Shown: positions 6,666 through 14,973, counted from the first letter of the stretch. The stretch: 15,571 nt of DNA from Alphaproteobacteria bacterium (GCA_006226225.1 SBHI01000178.1:1-15571), one strand, 5' to 3'. Made by a program: numbers and translations. The notes: generated by a model not told the origin, from the letters alone.

Positions 6666-8777
6666 ATGACCTATCAGGGCGACGCGCATCTTGAAACACT
6701 TTTAAAAGCATCAGACAGTCGTTACACAGTGAAAGAGGTTTACGATATTGTCAAAGCCGTGCTCGCCACGCCGGAAAATCCGGCCGACCCGCTGGGCTGG
6801 ACAAAACTGGTTGCGGAAAAGGCTGATAAAGCCCTGCAGGAACAGCTCGACGCGCTGAAGGCTGATGTCAAGAAATCCCTAAAAAGCGATAGCCGCAGCA
6901 TCCCCGACCGCGTTGCCTCACTGCGCAAGGAATTCGCGAAACAAAGTGTCAGCGGTTTCTTCATCCCCCGCGCCGATGAATATCAGGGTGAATATGTGCC
7001 GAAAAGCGCCGAGCGCCTGAAATGGTCCACAGGTTTTACGGGTTCCGCCGGACAATCGGTGATTCTCGAAGACAGCGCCGTGTTTTTAACGGATGGGCGT
7101 TACACATTGCAGGCCAAAGAAGAAGTGCCGCAGGAAATTTTTGACCATCGCGACAGCCACGGCAAGACCGATGACGGCAAACCGCATCTGGAAGACTGGT
7201 TGATCGGTCACGCCAAAGGCAAAGCCATCGGTTATGACCCGTGGATGCATACAGTCAAAGATGTCGAGCGTCTTGAAAAAGCCGTGACAGAAGCCGGCGG
7301 TAAACTCGTCGCTTTGTCTGAAAACCCTGTTGATCTGGCTTGGCAAAATCGCCCCGCTGCACCGGTCTCTCCGACTGTAGAGCATGAACTGCCCTATGCC
7401 GGAAAATCTTCCGCTGAAAAACGCCAAGACCTTGCTGCAACATTGAAAAGCAAAGGCGCGGATGCCGTTGCCCTGACCATGCCCGAAGATATCGCATGGC
7501 TGCTAAATATCCGCGGGCGGGATGTTCCTTGCACACCGCTGCCGCTATCCTTTGCCGTTGCGCATAGTGACGGCAGCGTTGATCTCTTTATTGATCAGCG
7601 CAAGCTTTCCGCAGGTCTGGCCGATCATCTCGGTAAAGAGGTTCGCATCCATGACCGTGATGATTTCACCAATGTGCTGGAAAAATTGGGCCGTGAAGGC
7701 AAAGCCGTGATGATTGATCCCAATCTGTCACCGAAAAAAGTTGAAATGGTGCTGAAACAAAGCGGCACAAACAACATTATCGAAGCGCCCTCGCCATGCC
7801 AGCTGCCGAAAGCCATGAAGAACAAAGCGGAACAAGACGGTACAATCGCCGCCCATATCCGCGACGGTGTTGCCTTGACACGTTTTCTACACCAGCTGTC
7901 AAAACCCGAAGTGGTGAGAGAAAACAGCGAGCTGAGCGCTTCGAACATGCTGTATGATTTCCGCAAAACCGGAAAAGATTTCCGCGATCTCAGCTTTGAC
8001 ACGATTTCCGGCGCAGGCTCAAACGGCGCGGTCATCCATTACCGTGTGACTGAAGACAGCGACAAACCGCTGAATGCTGGCCCTGTCTATCTGGTCGATT
8101 CCGGCGCGCAATATCTGGACGGTACCACCGATGTCACCCGCACAGTCGCCGTCGGCCCTGTCAGTGATGAAATGAAAGACCGCTTTACCCGTGTTTTGAT
8201 CGGCCATATTCAGGTTGCCATGTCCGTTTTCCACCCCGACGAAATGAACGGAAAGGATCTTGACGATAAGGCGCGTGCCGCTTTGAAAGAGATCAACGAA
8301 AATTTTGCGCATGGGACAGGTCACGGCGTCGGCAGTTATCTGTCCGTGCATGAAGGCCCGCAAGGCATTTCACCGCGCGCAACCACGCCGCTGAAACCCG
8401 GAATGATCGTTTCCAACGAACCCGGCTATTATAAAGAAGGTGAATACGGCATCCGTATCGAAAGCCTTGTGCTGGTGGAAGATGCCGGGAAAGACGCAAA
8501 AGGGCAGGATCTCGTCAAATTCAAAACCCTGACCATGGCACCGATCGACCGCAACCTGATTGATGAAACGCTTCTTGCCAAATATCCGGAAGAGCTGGAA
8601 TGGCTGAACGCCTATCATCAGGAAGTATGCGAGACATTGCTGCCGCAGCTGGAAAAGGCCGATCCCGAAGCCGCCGCATGGCTAAAAGAGGTCACCGCGC
8701 CGCTTCCGGTAAAAAACGGCAAAAGCGCAAATGATCATAAACCGCCCGCACGTGCAGGCGGCAAAAACGCGCTCTGA
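6666..8777 (+). CDS. M24B-family Xaa-Pro aminopeptidase (aminopeptidase P) with extended N-terminus
   Basis: This enzyme removes N-terminal residues that precede proline and uses a dinuclear metal centre. The creatinase-like N-terminal domain begins near residue 80 (PDRVASLRKEF, FFIPRADEYQGEYVP, LKWSTGFTGSAG). A second such domain follows (about 250-380), then the pita-bread catalytic domain (about 390-625). All five metal ligands are visible: D478 (VDSGAQY), D489 (GTTDVTRT), H553 (HGTGHGVG), E585 (SNEPGYY) and E599 (GIRIES). At 703 residues it is longer than the roughly 600 usual for this subgroup. The extra parts are about 80 N-terminal residues of Lys/Ala-rich helix and a basic C-terminal tail (about 681-703). 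There is no signal peptide, so it is probably cytosolic. AAGAGAG lies 6 nt before the ATG. It diverges from icmB across a 199-bp intergenic region. Confidence 0.93.
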   Translation: MTYQGDAHLETLLKASDSRYTVKEVYDIVKAVLATPENPADPLGWTKLVAEKADKALQEQLDALKADVKKSLKSDSRSIPDRVASLRKEFAKQSVSGFFIPRADEYQGEYVPKSAERLKWSTGFTGSAGQSVILEDSAVFLTDGRYTLQAKEEVPQEIFDHRDSHGKTDDGKPHLEDWLIGHAKGKAIGYDPWMHTVKDVERLEKAVTEAGGKLVALSENPVDLAWQNRPAAPVSPTVEHELPYAGKSSAEKRQDLAATLKSKGADAVALTMPEDIAWLLNIRGRDVPCTPLPLSFAVAHSDGSVDLFIDQRKLSAGLADHLGKEVRIHDRDDFTNVLEKLGREGKAVMIDPNLSPKKVEMVLKQSGTNNIIEAPSPCQLPKAMKNKAEQDGTIAAHIRDGVALTRFLHQLSKPEVVRENSELSASNMLYDFRKTGKDFRDLSFDTISGAGSNGAVIHYRVTEDSDKPLNAGPVYLVDSGAQYLDGTTDVTRTVAVGPVSDEMKDRFTRVLIGHIQVAMSVFHPDEMNGKDLDDKARAALKEINENFAHGTGHGVGSYLSVHEGPQGISPRATTPLKPGMIVSNEPGYYKEGEYGIRIESLVLVEDAGKDAKGQDLVKFKTLTMAPIDRNLIDETLLAKYPEELEWLNAYHQEVCETLLPQLEKADPEAAAWLKEVTAPLPVKNGKSANDHKPPARAGGKNAL

Positions 8778-8812
8778 AAATATTTGACTTTTTTTCCGGC
8801 GTAAAATATTTG
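8777..8812 (+). repeat. Direct repeat AAAATATTTG ahead of the sodium-channel gene
   Basis: The 10-mer AAAATATTTG occurs at 8777-8786 and again at 8803-8812, 26 bp apart start to start, in the 76-bp gap between the aminopeptidase and channel genes. A TTGACT (8784-8789) overlaps the first copy, and the second copy covers the matching -10 position, so the repeats may be part of the channel promoter or its regulation. No strong -10 box is visible. Confidence 0.35.
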
Positions 8813-8841
8813 TACAATCAGGTATAGACTTCCTGAATGCG

Positions 8842-8849
8842 AAAGGAGG
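8842..8849 (+). promoter_or_regulatory. Strong ribosome binding site of the sodium-channel gene
   Basis: AAAGGAGG is an almost full-length anti-SD match, 4 nt before the ATG at 8854. It is the strongest SD in the window and fixes the start of the channel. Confidence 0.75.
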
Positions 8850-8853
8850 CAGT

Positions 8854-9753
8854 ATGCCAGATGGACAAGAAAATTTTTCCCTGTTAAGCGATGATATGGT
8901 CAGACCCGCCAACTTAAAAAACACGACACTTGAAGGGCTCCGCGGCAAAGCGGCCGCGATTGTTGAGAACCCGAAATTTACGCGTTTCATCACCTTTCTT
9001 ATTCTTTTAAACGCTGTCACACTCGGGCTGGAAGCTAGCCGTCTTCTTGACGACGATACCATCTATAACAGAACGATCCTGCTGATTGACCATGTGATTG
9101 TTGCAGCATTCTGTGTCGAGTTGATATTAAAAATGTACGCCTACCGCTGGAGCTTCTGGCGTGAAGGCTGGAATATTTTCGATTTTATCATCGTTGCCAT
9201 TTCCGTTATTCCGGCGACCGAAGCCTTCAGCGTCATCCGTACCCTTCGGGTCTTCCGTCTGTTGCGCCTAATTTCCGTCGTACCGCAAATGCGGCGGGTC
9301 GTTTCGGCGCTTTTCCACGCCCTGCCGGGGATGGGATCGGTTGTCGCCGTTTTGCTGGTGATTGTCTATGTGGCCGCCATTCTTGCCACGCAGATTTTCG
9401 GAGCACACCCGGATCCCGTGATTCATGAGCTGTTCGGTGATTTGTCGAATTCCATGTTTACCATGTTCCAGCTGATTACCATGGAAAACTGGCCGGACGG
9501 CGTTGCCAAACCGACAATGGCTTATTTCAAATGGTCATGGATTTTCTTTATCCCCTTTATCATCGTCACCAGCTTTACAGTCTTGAACCTGTTCATCGGC
9601 ATCATTGTCGATGCGCTGAGCATCGTTCAGGAAAAAGATGTTGAAGATGAAAATACAAAATTGCGGCGGGAAATCCGCGAATTGCGCAAAGATATCATTC
9701 ATCTGAATGAAGCGATTGCACAGTTCAATCCTGATAAGAAAAAGAAGAAATAA
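8854..9753 (+). CDS. Bacterial voltage-gated sodium channel (NaChBac/NavAb family)
   Basis: This inner-membrane protein should form a homotetrameric voltage-gated Na+ channel. Its 299 residues have the single-domain six-helix plan: S1 about 44-62, S2 about 74-95 and S3 about 106-121. The S4 voltage sensor (about 126-148) has arginines every third residue, at R129, R132, R135 and R138. The linker VPQMRRVVSALFHALPGM closely matches NavAb. The pore helix and filter read FQLITMENWPDG, so the filter is TMENWPD (209-215) instead of TLESWSM or TLESWAS; the key glutamate is kept at E211. S6 follows (about 232-255). The C-terminus has a charged neck and a likely coiled coil (about 256-292) as in other bacterial Nav channels, ending in a poly-Lys tail. 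A soluble N-terminal extension of about 40 residues precedes S1. Absence of TVGYG rules out a potassium channel. Gating and ion preference are inferred from the family. The stop is 6 bp from the convergent pyk stop. Confidence 0.93.
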   Translation: MPDGQENFSLLSDDMVRPANLKNTTLEGLRGKAAAIVENPKFTRFITFLILLNAVTLGLEASRLLDDDTIYNRTILLIDHVIVAAFCVELILKMYAYRWSFWREGWNIFDFIIVAISVIPATEAFSVIRTLRVFRLLRLISVVPQMRRVVSALFHALPGMGSVVAVLLVIVYVAAILATQIFGAHPDPVIHELFGDLSNSMFTMFQLITMENWPDGVAKPTMAYFKWSWIFFIPFIIVTSFTVLNLFIGIIVDALSIVQEKDVEDENTKLRREIRELRKDIIHLNEAIAQFNPDKKKKK

Positions 9754-9759
9754 CCGCCG

Positions 9760-11199
9760 TTACTTTACCCAGGCAATACGCAGAATATTCGTGCTGCCCG
9801 GTGTACCGAACGGCACACCCGCCGTGATCACCAAACGCTGACCGTCAACGGCGATACCCTGCTCTTTTGCCATGCGGATGGCTTTTTCAACCATATCGGC
9901 GAAATTATCAACATCCTCGGTATGCACGGCATGCACACCGTAAGACAATGACATACGCCGCGCCACATCCAGATATTCCGTCAGACACAGAATCGGTACA
10001 GGTGGTCTTTCCCGTGCTGTCCGCAAGGCGGTTGAACCGCTGGTCGTGTAGTTGACAATCGCCGCCGCCCCGATGGAAGAGGCAATCCGGCAGGCCGATG
10101 CGGTAATCGCATCTGATGAGGTTTCCTCCGGATCGGGATGCTCCGCATCCATAATCTTGCGGTACAGCGGATCCTGCTCCACGAATTTGGCAATGCGGCG
10201 CATCATTTCCGCAGCTTCAACCGGGTAATCCCCCGCCGCCGTTTCCGCCGACAACATCACAGCATCCGCACCGTCATAAATGGCTGTTGCCACATCCGAG
10301 GCTTCCGCGCGTGTCGGCGTCGGTGAAGTCACCATTGATTCCAGCATCTGCGTTGCGATAATGACGGGTTTTCCGGCATCGCGCGCCACGCGCACCACGC
10401 GTTTCTGGACGGAGGGAACCTCCTCCGCCGGAATTTCAACACCCAGATCGCCGCGCGCCAGCATCACCGCATCGGACATTTCTACCAGCTCTTGCAAATA
10501 TTGCAGTGCTGAGGGTTTTTCCAGTTTCACAATCAGCTGCGCCCGCTTGTTCAGCACTTTGCGGGCTTCCGCGACATCTTCGGGACGCTGCACAAAAGAC
10601 AATGCGATCCAGTCAACGCCCATGCCGACAGCAGCTTCAAGGTCTTTCAGATCCTTTTCCGTTAAAGGCGAGCTTTGCAAAATTACATCCGGCAGGTTCA
10701 CACCTTTGCGGTCGGAAATCTTTTTTCCTGCAATGCATTCCGCCTCGACAAAATCTTTGCCCTTTTTGATGACGCGCATTTTGACCTTGCCGTCATCAAT
10801 CAGCAAATGTGCGCCGACCTCCAGCGCGTCAATCACATCAGGATGCGGCAGGCAGACGCGCGTGGCATCACCCGGCGTTTTATCCAGATCAAAGCGCATG
10901 ACATGGCCTTTTTCTAATGCCACCGGCCCGTCTTTAAAGGTGCCGACGCGGATTTTCGGCCCCTGCAAATCGGCAAACACGCCGATCGGGCGGCCTGTTT
11001 CCTGTTCCAATTCGCGAATAATGCGGATGCGCTCGGCATGATCGGCATGATCACCGTGACTGAAATTCAGGCGAAAGACATCCACGCCGCCATTATGGTA
11101 TAAATCCGCAATCATTTCCCGCGATGCGCTGGCCGGGCCAAGCGTCGCGACAATGCGCGTCTGGCGGTAGCGTCTTAAAGAATCCTGATTTTCAGCCAT
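9760..11199 (-). CDS. pyk: Pyruvate kinase
   Basis: This glycolytic enzyme transfers phosphate from phosphoenolpyruvate to ADP, yielding pyruvate and ATP. It is full length at 479 residues. Landmarks are RIVATLGPAS (15-24), NFSHG (45-49), the mobile B domain after ADLQGPKIRVG (76-86), the catalytic Lys and metal-binding Glu in VKLEKPSA (K225, E227), ARGDLGVEIP (248-257) with metal ligand D251, and ATQMLESM (282-289). The C-terminal effector domain runs from about 345 to the end. KLEKPSA in place of the E. coli-type KIEN is common in alphaproteobacteria. It follows the GNAT gene on the same strand after 51 bp and has a weak, distant SD (GAGGGAAG). It may therefore be the last gene of a yejA-GNAT-pyk transcript, or have its own promoter inside the GNAT gene. 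Confidence 0.97.
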   Translation of the reverse strand: MAENQDSLRRYRQTRIVATLGPASASREMIADLYHNGGVDVFRLNFSHGDHADHAERIRIIRELEQETGRPIGVFADLQGPKIRVGTFKDGPVALEKGHVMRFDLDKTPGDATRVCLPHPDVIDALEVGAHLLIDDGKVKMRVIKKGKDFVEAECIAGKKISDRKGVNLPDVILQSSPLTEKDLKDLEAAVGMGVDWIALSFVQRPEDVAEARKVLNKRAQLIVKLEKPSALQYLQELVEMSDAVMLARGDLGVEIPAEEVPSVQKRVVRVARDAGKPVIIATQMLESMVTSPTPTRAEASDVATAIYDGADAVMLSAETAAGDYPVEAAEMMRRIAKFVEQDPLYRKIMDAEHPDPEETSSDAITASACRIASSIGAAAIVNYTTSGSTALRTARERPPVPILCLTEYLDVARRMSLSYGVHAVHTEDVDNFADMVEKAIRMAKEQGIAVDGQRLVITAGVPFGTPGSTNILRIAWVK

Positions 11200-11250
11200 G
11201 ACGTCTTTACTTCCCTCTTCGTCAAAAAATTACCTTTGCCACTTAACACT

Positions 11251-11763
11251 CTACGACAAACGCTTCACAAGCTTCAAACACAAAAAATCATCTACGGCAC
11301 GCATTTCCCCCGGTGTGACTTGCTCGTTTTCATACACAACCCCCGCACCGTCAGGCAGATAACCGCGCCGTACATAAAGACGTTGCGCCGCACCGTAATC
11401 GCGATACAGCCCGACCCCGATACCAATCTCGCCATAACCGCGCAATCTGGCTGCCGCTTCACAATGCGCGACCAGCGCCGCACCGATTCCCTGCTGCCGG
11501 AAATCCGGTGCGACAAACAAATCCTGAATTTCGGGAATATTCATTTTGCGGAACGGGCGGTAATTGGGTGTAAAAACCAGATGTGCATATCCCGCAGGCG
11601 TGCCGCCGCAATCAGCAATATAAAGTCTGCGGTGACCTTCCTGATGTTCGGCAAAACAGCGTTCGAAATAACCCTCTTCCCGTGTGCGGGTTTCAGGACG
11701 AATGGCATAGCACTCCGCGATGCCAGCTTCGTCAATTTCACGGATTTCAACCTTTCCCGTCAC
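11251..11763 (-). CDS. GNAT-family N-acetyltransferase (GTG start)
   Basis: This 170-residue single-domain GNAT enzyme shows motif A as IQDLFVAPDFRQQGIGAALV (79-98), with the R-Q-Q-G-I-G pyrophosphate loop at 89-94. Motif B is YRDYGAAQRLYVRRGYLPDG (120-139), a well-conserved pattern of this subgroup. The substrate is unknown. The start codon is GTG (11763-11761), only 6 nt after the yejA stop and without a good SD, so translation is probably coupled to yejA. No closer ATG would keep the N-terminal strand of the domain. It is unrelated in detail to the GNAT gene at 2725-3273. Confidence 0.87.
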   Translation of the reverse strand: MTGKVEIREIDEAGIAECYAIRPETRTREEGYFERCFAEHQEGHRRLYIADCGGTPAGYAHLVFTPNYRPFRKMNIPEIQDLFVAPDFRQQGIGAALVAHCEAAARLRGYGEIGIGVGLYRDYGAAQRLYVRRGYLPDGAGVVYENEQVTPGEMRAVDDFLCLKLVKRLS

Positions 11764-11769
11764 GCCCTG

Positions 11770-13653
11770 TTACTGCCCTGTGCCGTTTTTCAGCTTTGCG
11801 GCTTTGTCCGCATCAACCCACCATGTATCCTGCACACCACTGTCATATTTTGGCGACTGCTTCGGAAAACCGAATTTATTCCAATAAGCCAGACGGAAAT
11901 AACCCAGATGCCATTGCGGAATCACATAATGGTTCCATAGCAGCACACGATCCAGCGCATGCGTTGTCGCCACCAGCGTTTCGCGGTCCGGTGCATGGAT
12001 GATCTGATCAATTAAAGCATCAACAACCGGGTTTTTAATACCCATCACATTGCGGCTTCCTTGAATATCGGCTTTTTCCGAATGCCAGAAATCGCGCTGT
12101 TCATTCCCCGGTGACAGTGACTGACCGAATGTGGCAACCACCATATCGAAATCAAAACCGTCCAGGCGCTCCTGATACTGGCTCGTATCAACAATGCGCA
12201 ACCCCGCTTTCACACCAATCCGCTCCAGATTTTTGATAAAAGGCGCGGCCCAGCGTTCAAAAGCAGGGCTGATCAGCAGAATTTCAAACTGCAATGCCGT
12301 GCCGTTTTTCTCGCGGATACCTGTTTCCTTGTTTAGAACCCAACCCGCTTTCTCTAAAACACCCGCAGCAATGCGCAGATTTTTGCGCACACCTGTGCCA
12401 CTGCCATCCGTGACCGGCGGCTTATACTCCTTGGTAAACACTTCTTCGGGAATTTTCCCGCGGAATTCCTGCAGAATATCCAGTACTTTCCCCTCCGGAA
12501 GGCCGGATGACGCCAGCTCGGAATTGGAAAAGAAACTGTTTGTACGCTTATAGCTGCCATGTGCGAATTGCTTGTTCGACCATTCAAAATCAAAAGCGTA
12601 GGAGATCGCCTCACGCACTGCGCGCTCTGCAAAAACAGGGCGGCGTGTGTTGAAAACAAAGGCCTGCATTCCCTGTGGCAGCTCATGTGCCTGTTCTCTT
12701 TTGACAATACGCCCGTCTTTGACAGGCGGTGCATCATAGCCGGTTTCCCATGTCCGGGCGATATTCTCCATCACGAAATCATATTCGCCCGATAAAAACG
12801 CCTGATGGGCCACGGATTGATCACGGTAATAGGTGAACACAAATTTATCGAAATTATAACGGCCTTTATTGACGGGGATCTCCTTTGCCCACCAGTCCTT
12901 TACGCGTTCATAGGTGATGCTCTGCCCCGGTTTGACTTCGGTGATCTTATACGAGCCGCTGCCCAGAGGCGGCTCCAGCGTTGTACTGTCAAACTCTTTG
13001 CCCTCCCAATAATGTTTCGGCAAAACGGCAAGCTGCCCGATAATCAGCGGCAATTCACGGTTGCCTGCAACATTGAAACGAAACAGAATGCTGTGCGGGT
13101 CTTCAATCTCAACTTTTGAAACATTGGCGTAATAGGCACGGAAAAAAGGATGCCCTTTTTCCATCAAAGTCTCGAAACTCCATTTCACATCCTCCGCCGT
13201 CAGCGGCTTGCCGTCATGCCAGCGCGCCTCTTTACGCAGATGGAAACGCACCCAGCTGCGATCTTCTGCCATTTCAAAGCTTTCCGCCAGATTGCCGTAT
13301 TCGGTAAAGGGTTCGTCTCGCGATTCTTCCAGCAGCGTCTGATACAGCATCCGAAGCCCTGCCGCCGGGACGCCGCGCAGAATATAAGGGTTGAGGCTGT
13401 CAAACGTACCGATCACGGCATAGCGGAACGTTCCCCCCTTCGGTGCATCGGGATTGACGTAGTCAAAATGCGTGAAATCAGCCTGATATTTCGGCGCGCC
13501 ATGCATCGCCATACCGTGGGCGGGGCCGATAATCTTCTCTACCGCTACGGGATCTTCCTGCGGCATCATCTTTTCCGCAGACATCTCTGCCAGTACCGTT
13601 TGCGGCAAAGTTAGGAACAATCCCGTTACAACAGCTAGAAAAAGGCGGATCAT
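11770..13653 (-). CDS. yejA: Periplasmic peptide-binding protein YejA of an ABC importer
   Basis: This 627-residue family 5 solute-binding protein captures peptides in the periplasm for the YejBEF membrane complex. Residues 1-22 are a signal peptide (MIRLFLAVVTG...TVLA, cleavage near A22). A short Met/His-containing insert follows, then the YejA signature HFDYVNPDAPKGG (62-74) and IGTFDSLNPYILRG. Further YejA-typical segments are WHDGKPLTAEDVKWSFE, AVREAISYAFDFEWSNK, VFTKEYKPPVTDG and DTWWVDADKAAKL near the end. Length agrees with E. coli YejA (about 600). Two ATGs lie 6 nt apart. I prefer the one at 13653 because AAGGAG (13667-13662) sits 8 nt upstream of it but only 2 nt from the other. The much longer open frame upstream has no support. 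The gene heads a run with a GNAT gene and pyk; its permease yejB is about 11 kb away. Confidence 0.94.
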   Translation of the reverse strand: MIRLFLAVVTGLFLTLPQTVLAEMSAEKMMPQEDPVAVEKIIGPAHGMAMHGAPKYQADFTHFDYVNPDAPKGGTFRYAVIGTFDSLNPYILRGVPAAGLRMLYQTLLEESRDEPFTEYGNLAESFEMAEDRSWVRFHLRKEARWHDGKPLTAEDVKWSFETLMEKGHPFFRAYYANVSKVEIEDPHSILFRFNVAGNRELPLIIGQLAVLPKHYWEGKEFDSTTLEPPLGSGSYKITEVKPGQSITYERVKDWWAKEIPVNKGRYNFDKFVFTYYRDQSVAHQAFLSGEYDFVMENIARTWETGYDAPPVKDGRIVKREQAHELPQGMQAFVFNTRRPVFAERAVREAISYAFDFEWSNKQFAHGSYKRTNSFFSNSELASSGLPEGKVLDILQEFRGKIPEEVFTKEYKPPVTDGSGTGVRKNLRIAAGVLEKAGWVLNKETGIREKNGTALQFEILLISPAFERWAAPFIKNLERIGVKAGLRIVDTSQYQERLDGFDFDMVVATFGQSLSPGNEQRDFWHSEKADIQGSRNVMGIKNPVVDALIDQIIHAPDRETLVATTHALDRVLLWNHYVIPQWHLGYFRLAYWNKFGFPKQSPKYDSGVQDTWWVDADKAAKLKNGTGQ

Positions 13654-13661
13654 TTTCATCA

Positions 13662-13667
13662 CTCCTT
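13662..13667 (-). promoter_or_regulatory. Ribosome binding site deciding the yejA start
   Basis: AAGGAG on the minus strand lies 8 nt before the ATG at 13653 and 2 nt before an in-frame ATG at 13659. Normal spacing favours the downstream ATG, which begins a clean signal peptide. Confidence 0.65.
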
Positions 13668-13715
13668 GTTGCTCTTCTTTTATGTCTTTGCACAGCATAA
13701 CGCGGGTGAATTCAT

Positions 13716-13744
13716 TTGACAGCAAAAAAGAGAAGCGGGATGAT
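13716..13744 (+). promoter_or_regulatory. Candidate promoter of the YceI/b561/YceI operon
   Basis: A perfect TTGACA (13716-13721) is followed after 17 bp by GATGAT (13739-13744), four of six matches to the -10 consensus. It would start transcription about 35 nt before the ATG at 13788. No equally good promoter is visible for the divergent yejA in this 134-bp gap. Confidence 0.45.
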
Positions 13745-13787
13745 GGAAGCGTTACCACTGACACAATAAAACAGAGGATGTGTTCCC

Positions 13788-14417
13788 ATGCGTATTTTTG
13801 CTTTTGCCCCTTTTGCTTTGACTTTGGCCGCGATGATGTTTGTCGCAAGTATTCAGCCCGCCACCGCTGCAAATCCGGTGCGTTACGAATTCGATAAAAC
13901 ACATTCCTCCATCATGTTTTTCGTCAATCATCTCGGCTTTTCACTGTCGACAGGCCGTTTTCTTGACTTTGACGGCTTTTACAGCTTCGACCCCGATGCC
14001 CCCGAAGCCTCCGAGGTTGATGTCACCATCAAAACCGGCAGCCTTGCCATGCAGGATGACCGTTGGGATGCGCATATGAAGAATGAAGATTTTTTCAATG
14101 TCGAAAAATTTCCTGATATGCATTTCAAATCAACGGAAGTTGTCAAAACAGGTGACAAGACCGGCGTTCTGAAAGGTGATTTGACCCTGCTGGGGGTCAC
14201 AAAACCGGTCGAGCTGAATGTCACGCTGGTCGGCACAGGCAAACATCCGATGGCGCCGCGCCTTGTATCCGGATTTTCCGCCACAGGCACGCTGAAACGT
14301 TCGGATTTTGGTATGACCTACGGCTTGCCGAATGTCGGTGACGAAGTTGAAATCCGTATCGAAATCGAAGGCTTCAAAGAAGTCTCTGATACAATGACCG
14401 CACAGGGCGAGAAATAA
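13788..14417 (+). CDS. YceI-family periplasmic lipid-binding protein
   Basis: This 209-residue exported protein has a signal peptide (about 1-27, ending QPATA) and one YceI domain, a lipocalin-like beta-barrel that binds isoprenoid or quinone-type lipids. Visible YceI features are YEFDKTHSSIMFFVNHLGFS with STGRFLDFDGFYSFDPD after it, the repeated beta-strand pattern with DVTIKTGSLAM, the FFNVEKFPDMHFKST segment, and GDLTLLGVTKPVELNV. The last strand region is FGMTYGLPNVGDEVEIRIEI. It is the first of three closely packed genes, followed after 8 bp by cytochrome b561, the same partnership as yceI-yceJ in E. coli. GAGG 10 nt upstream of the ATG is a weak SD. A periplasmic role in quinone or isoprenoid handling is inferred from the family. 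Confidence 0.93.
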   Translation: MRIFAFAPFALTLAAMMFVASIQPATAANPVRYEFDKTHSSIMFFVNHLGFSLSTGRFLDFDGFYSFDPDAPEASEVDVTIKTGSLAMQDDRWDAHMKNEDFFNVEKFPDMHFKSTEVVKTGDKTGVLKGDLTLLGVTKPVELNVTLVGTGKHPMAPRLVSGFSATGTLKRSDFGMTYGLPNVGDEVEIRIEIEGFKEVSDTMTAQGEK

Positions 14418-14425
14418 TAATCCCG

Positions 14426-14971
14426 ATGGCACTGAAAAACACGGAAAACAGTTACGGATGGGTCAGCAGATTGCTGCACTGGCTGGTCTTCGCACTGGTC
14501 GCAGGACTGCTGGCTGTCGGGCTTTATATGACCGACCAAAAATTCTCTCCCACCATTCTGAAACTTTACGGGCTGCATAAGGGCATCGGCATCACGGTGC
14601 TGGCTTTGGCCGTACTGCGCGTTGTCTGGACGCTCTCCAACACCGCACCGAAGATGCTGGGACTTGAAAAACCGGTAGAAAAACTGGCGGCACGCAGCGT
14701 ACATGGCTTGCTGTATCTGTGCCTGTTTATTATGCCGCTTTCAGGGTGGGTGATGTCTTCCGCTGCGGGATATCCTGTCAGCGTTTTCGGGCTTTTCACC
14801 CTGCCCAACCTTGTTGAGCCCAGCAAAGCTTTGCATGCGCTGGTGGAGGAAATTCATGAGCTGACCGCCTATGGTTTTATGGCGCTGATTGCCGCCCATG
14901 CCGGTGCCGCTTTCCTGCACCATTTCAAACAGAAAGACCGCACATTGATCCGCATGATCAAAGGAGAGTAA
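14426..14971 (+). CDS. Cytochrome b561 (CybB/YceJ family)
   Basis: This inner-membrane di-heme protein of 181 residues probably passes electrons between quinol and an acceptor. Four transmembrane helices are visible at about 15-35, 50-70, 92-112 and 146-166. The histidines expected to bind two b hemes are H18 (RLLHW), H51 (GLHKGIG), H144 (EIHELTAYG) and H158 (AAHAGA). Their spacing matches E. coli CybB, in particular the 14-residue gap between the last two. Start choice: the ATG 8 nt after the YceI stop gives the conserved N-terminus but has no clear SD, so it is likely translated by coupling. The SD of the next gene overlaps its stop codon. Its position between two YceI genes suggests it works with them at the periplasmic face. 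Confidence 0.93.
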   Translation: MALKNTENSYGWVSRLLHWLVFALVAGLLAVGLYMTDQKFSPTILKLYGLHKGIGITVLALAVLRVVWTLSNTAPKMLGLEKPVEKLAARSVHGLLYLCLFIMPLSGWVMSSAAGYPVSVFGLFTLPNLVEPSKALHALVEEIHELTAYGFMALIAAHAGAAFLHHFKQKDRTLIRMIKGE

Positions 14972-14973
14972 AA

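Noticed and set aside
8854..9753. Six-helix channel as a voltage-gated potassium channel
   Set aside because: There is no TVGYG filter. The pore and S4-S5 linker match the bacterial sodium-channel family.
10280..11041. 253-codon open frame antisense to pyruvate kinase
   Set aside because: It is a shadow of a highly conserved gene and is Ser/Thr-rich with no recognisable family.
13654..13902. 83-codon upstream extension of the yejA frame to an ATG at 13902
   Set aside because: The extension overlaps the divergent YceI gene, has no SD and would bury the signal peptide inside the protein. The ATG at 13653 has an SD at proper spacing.
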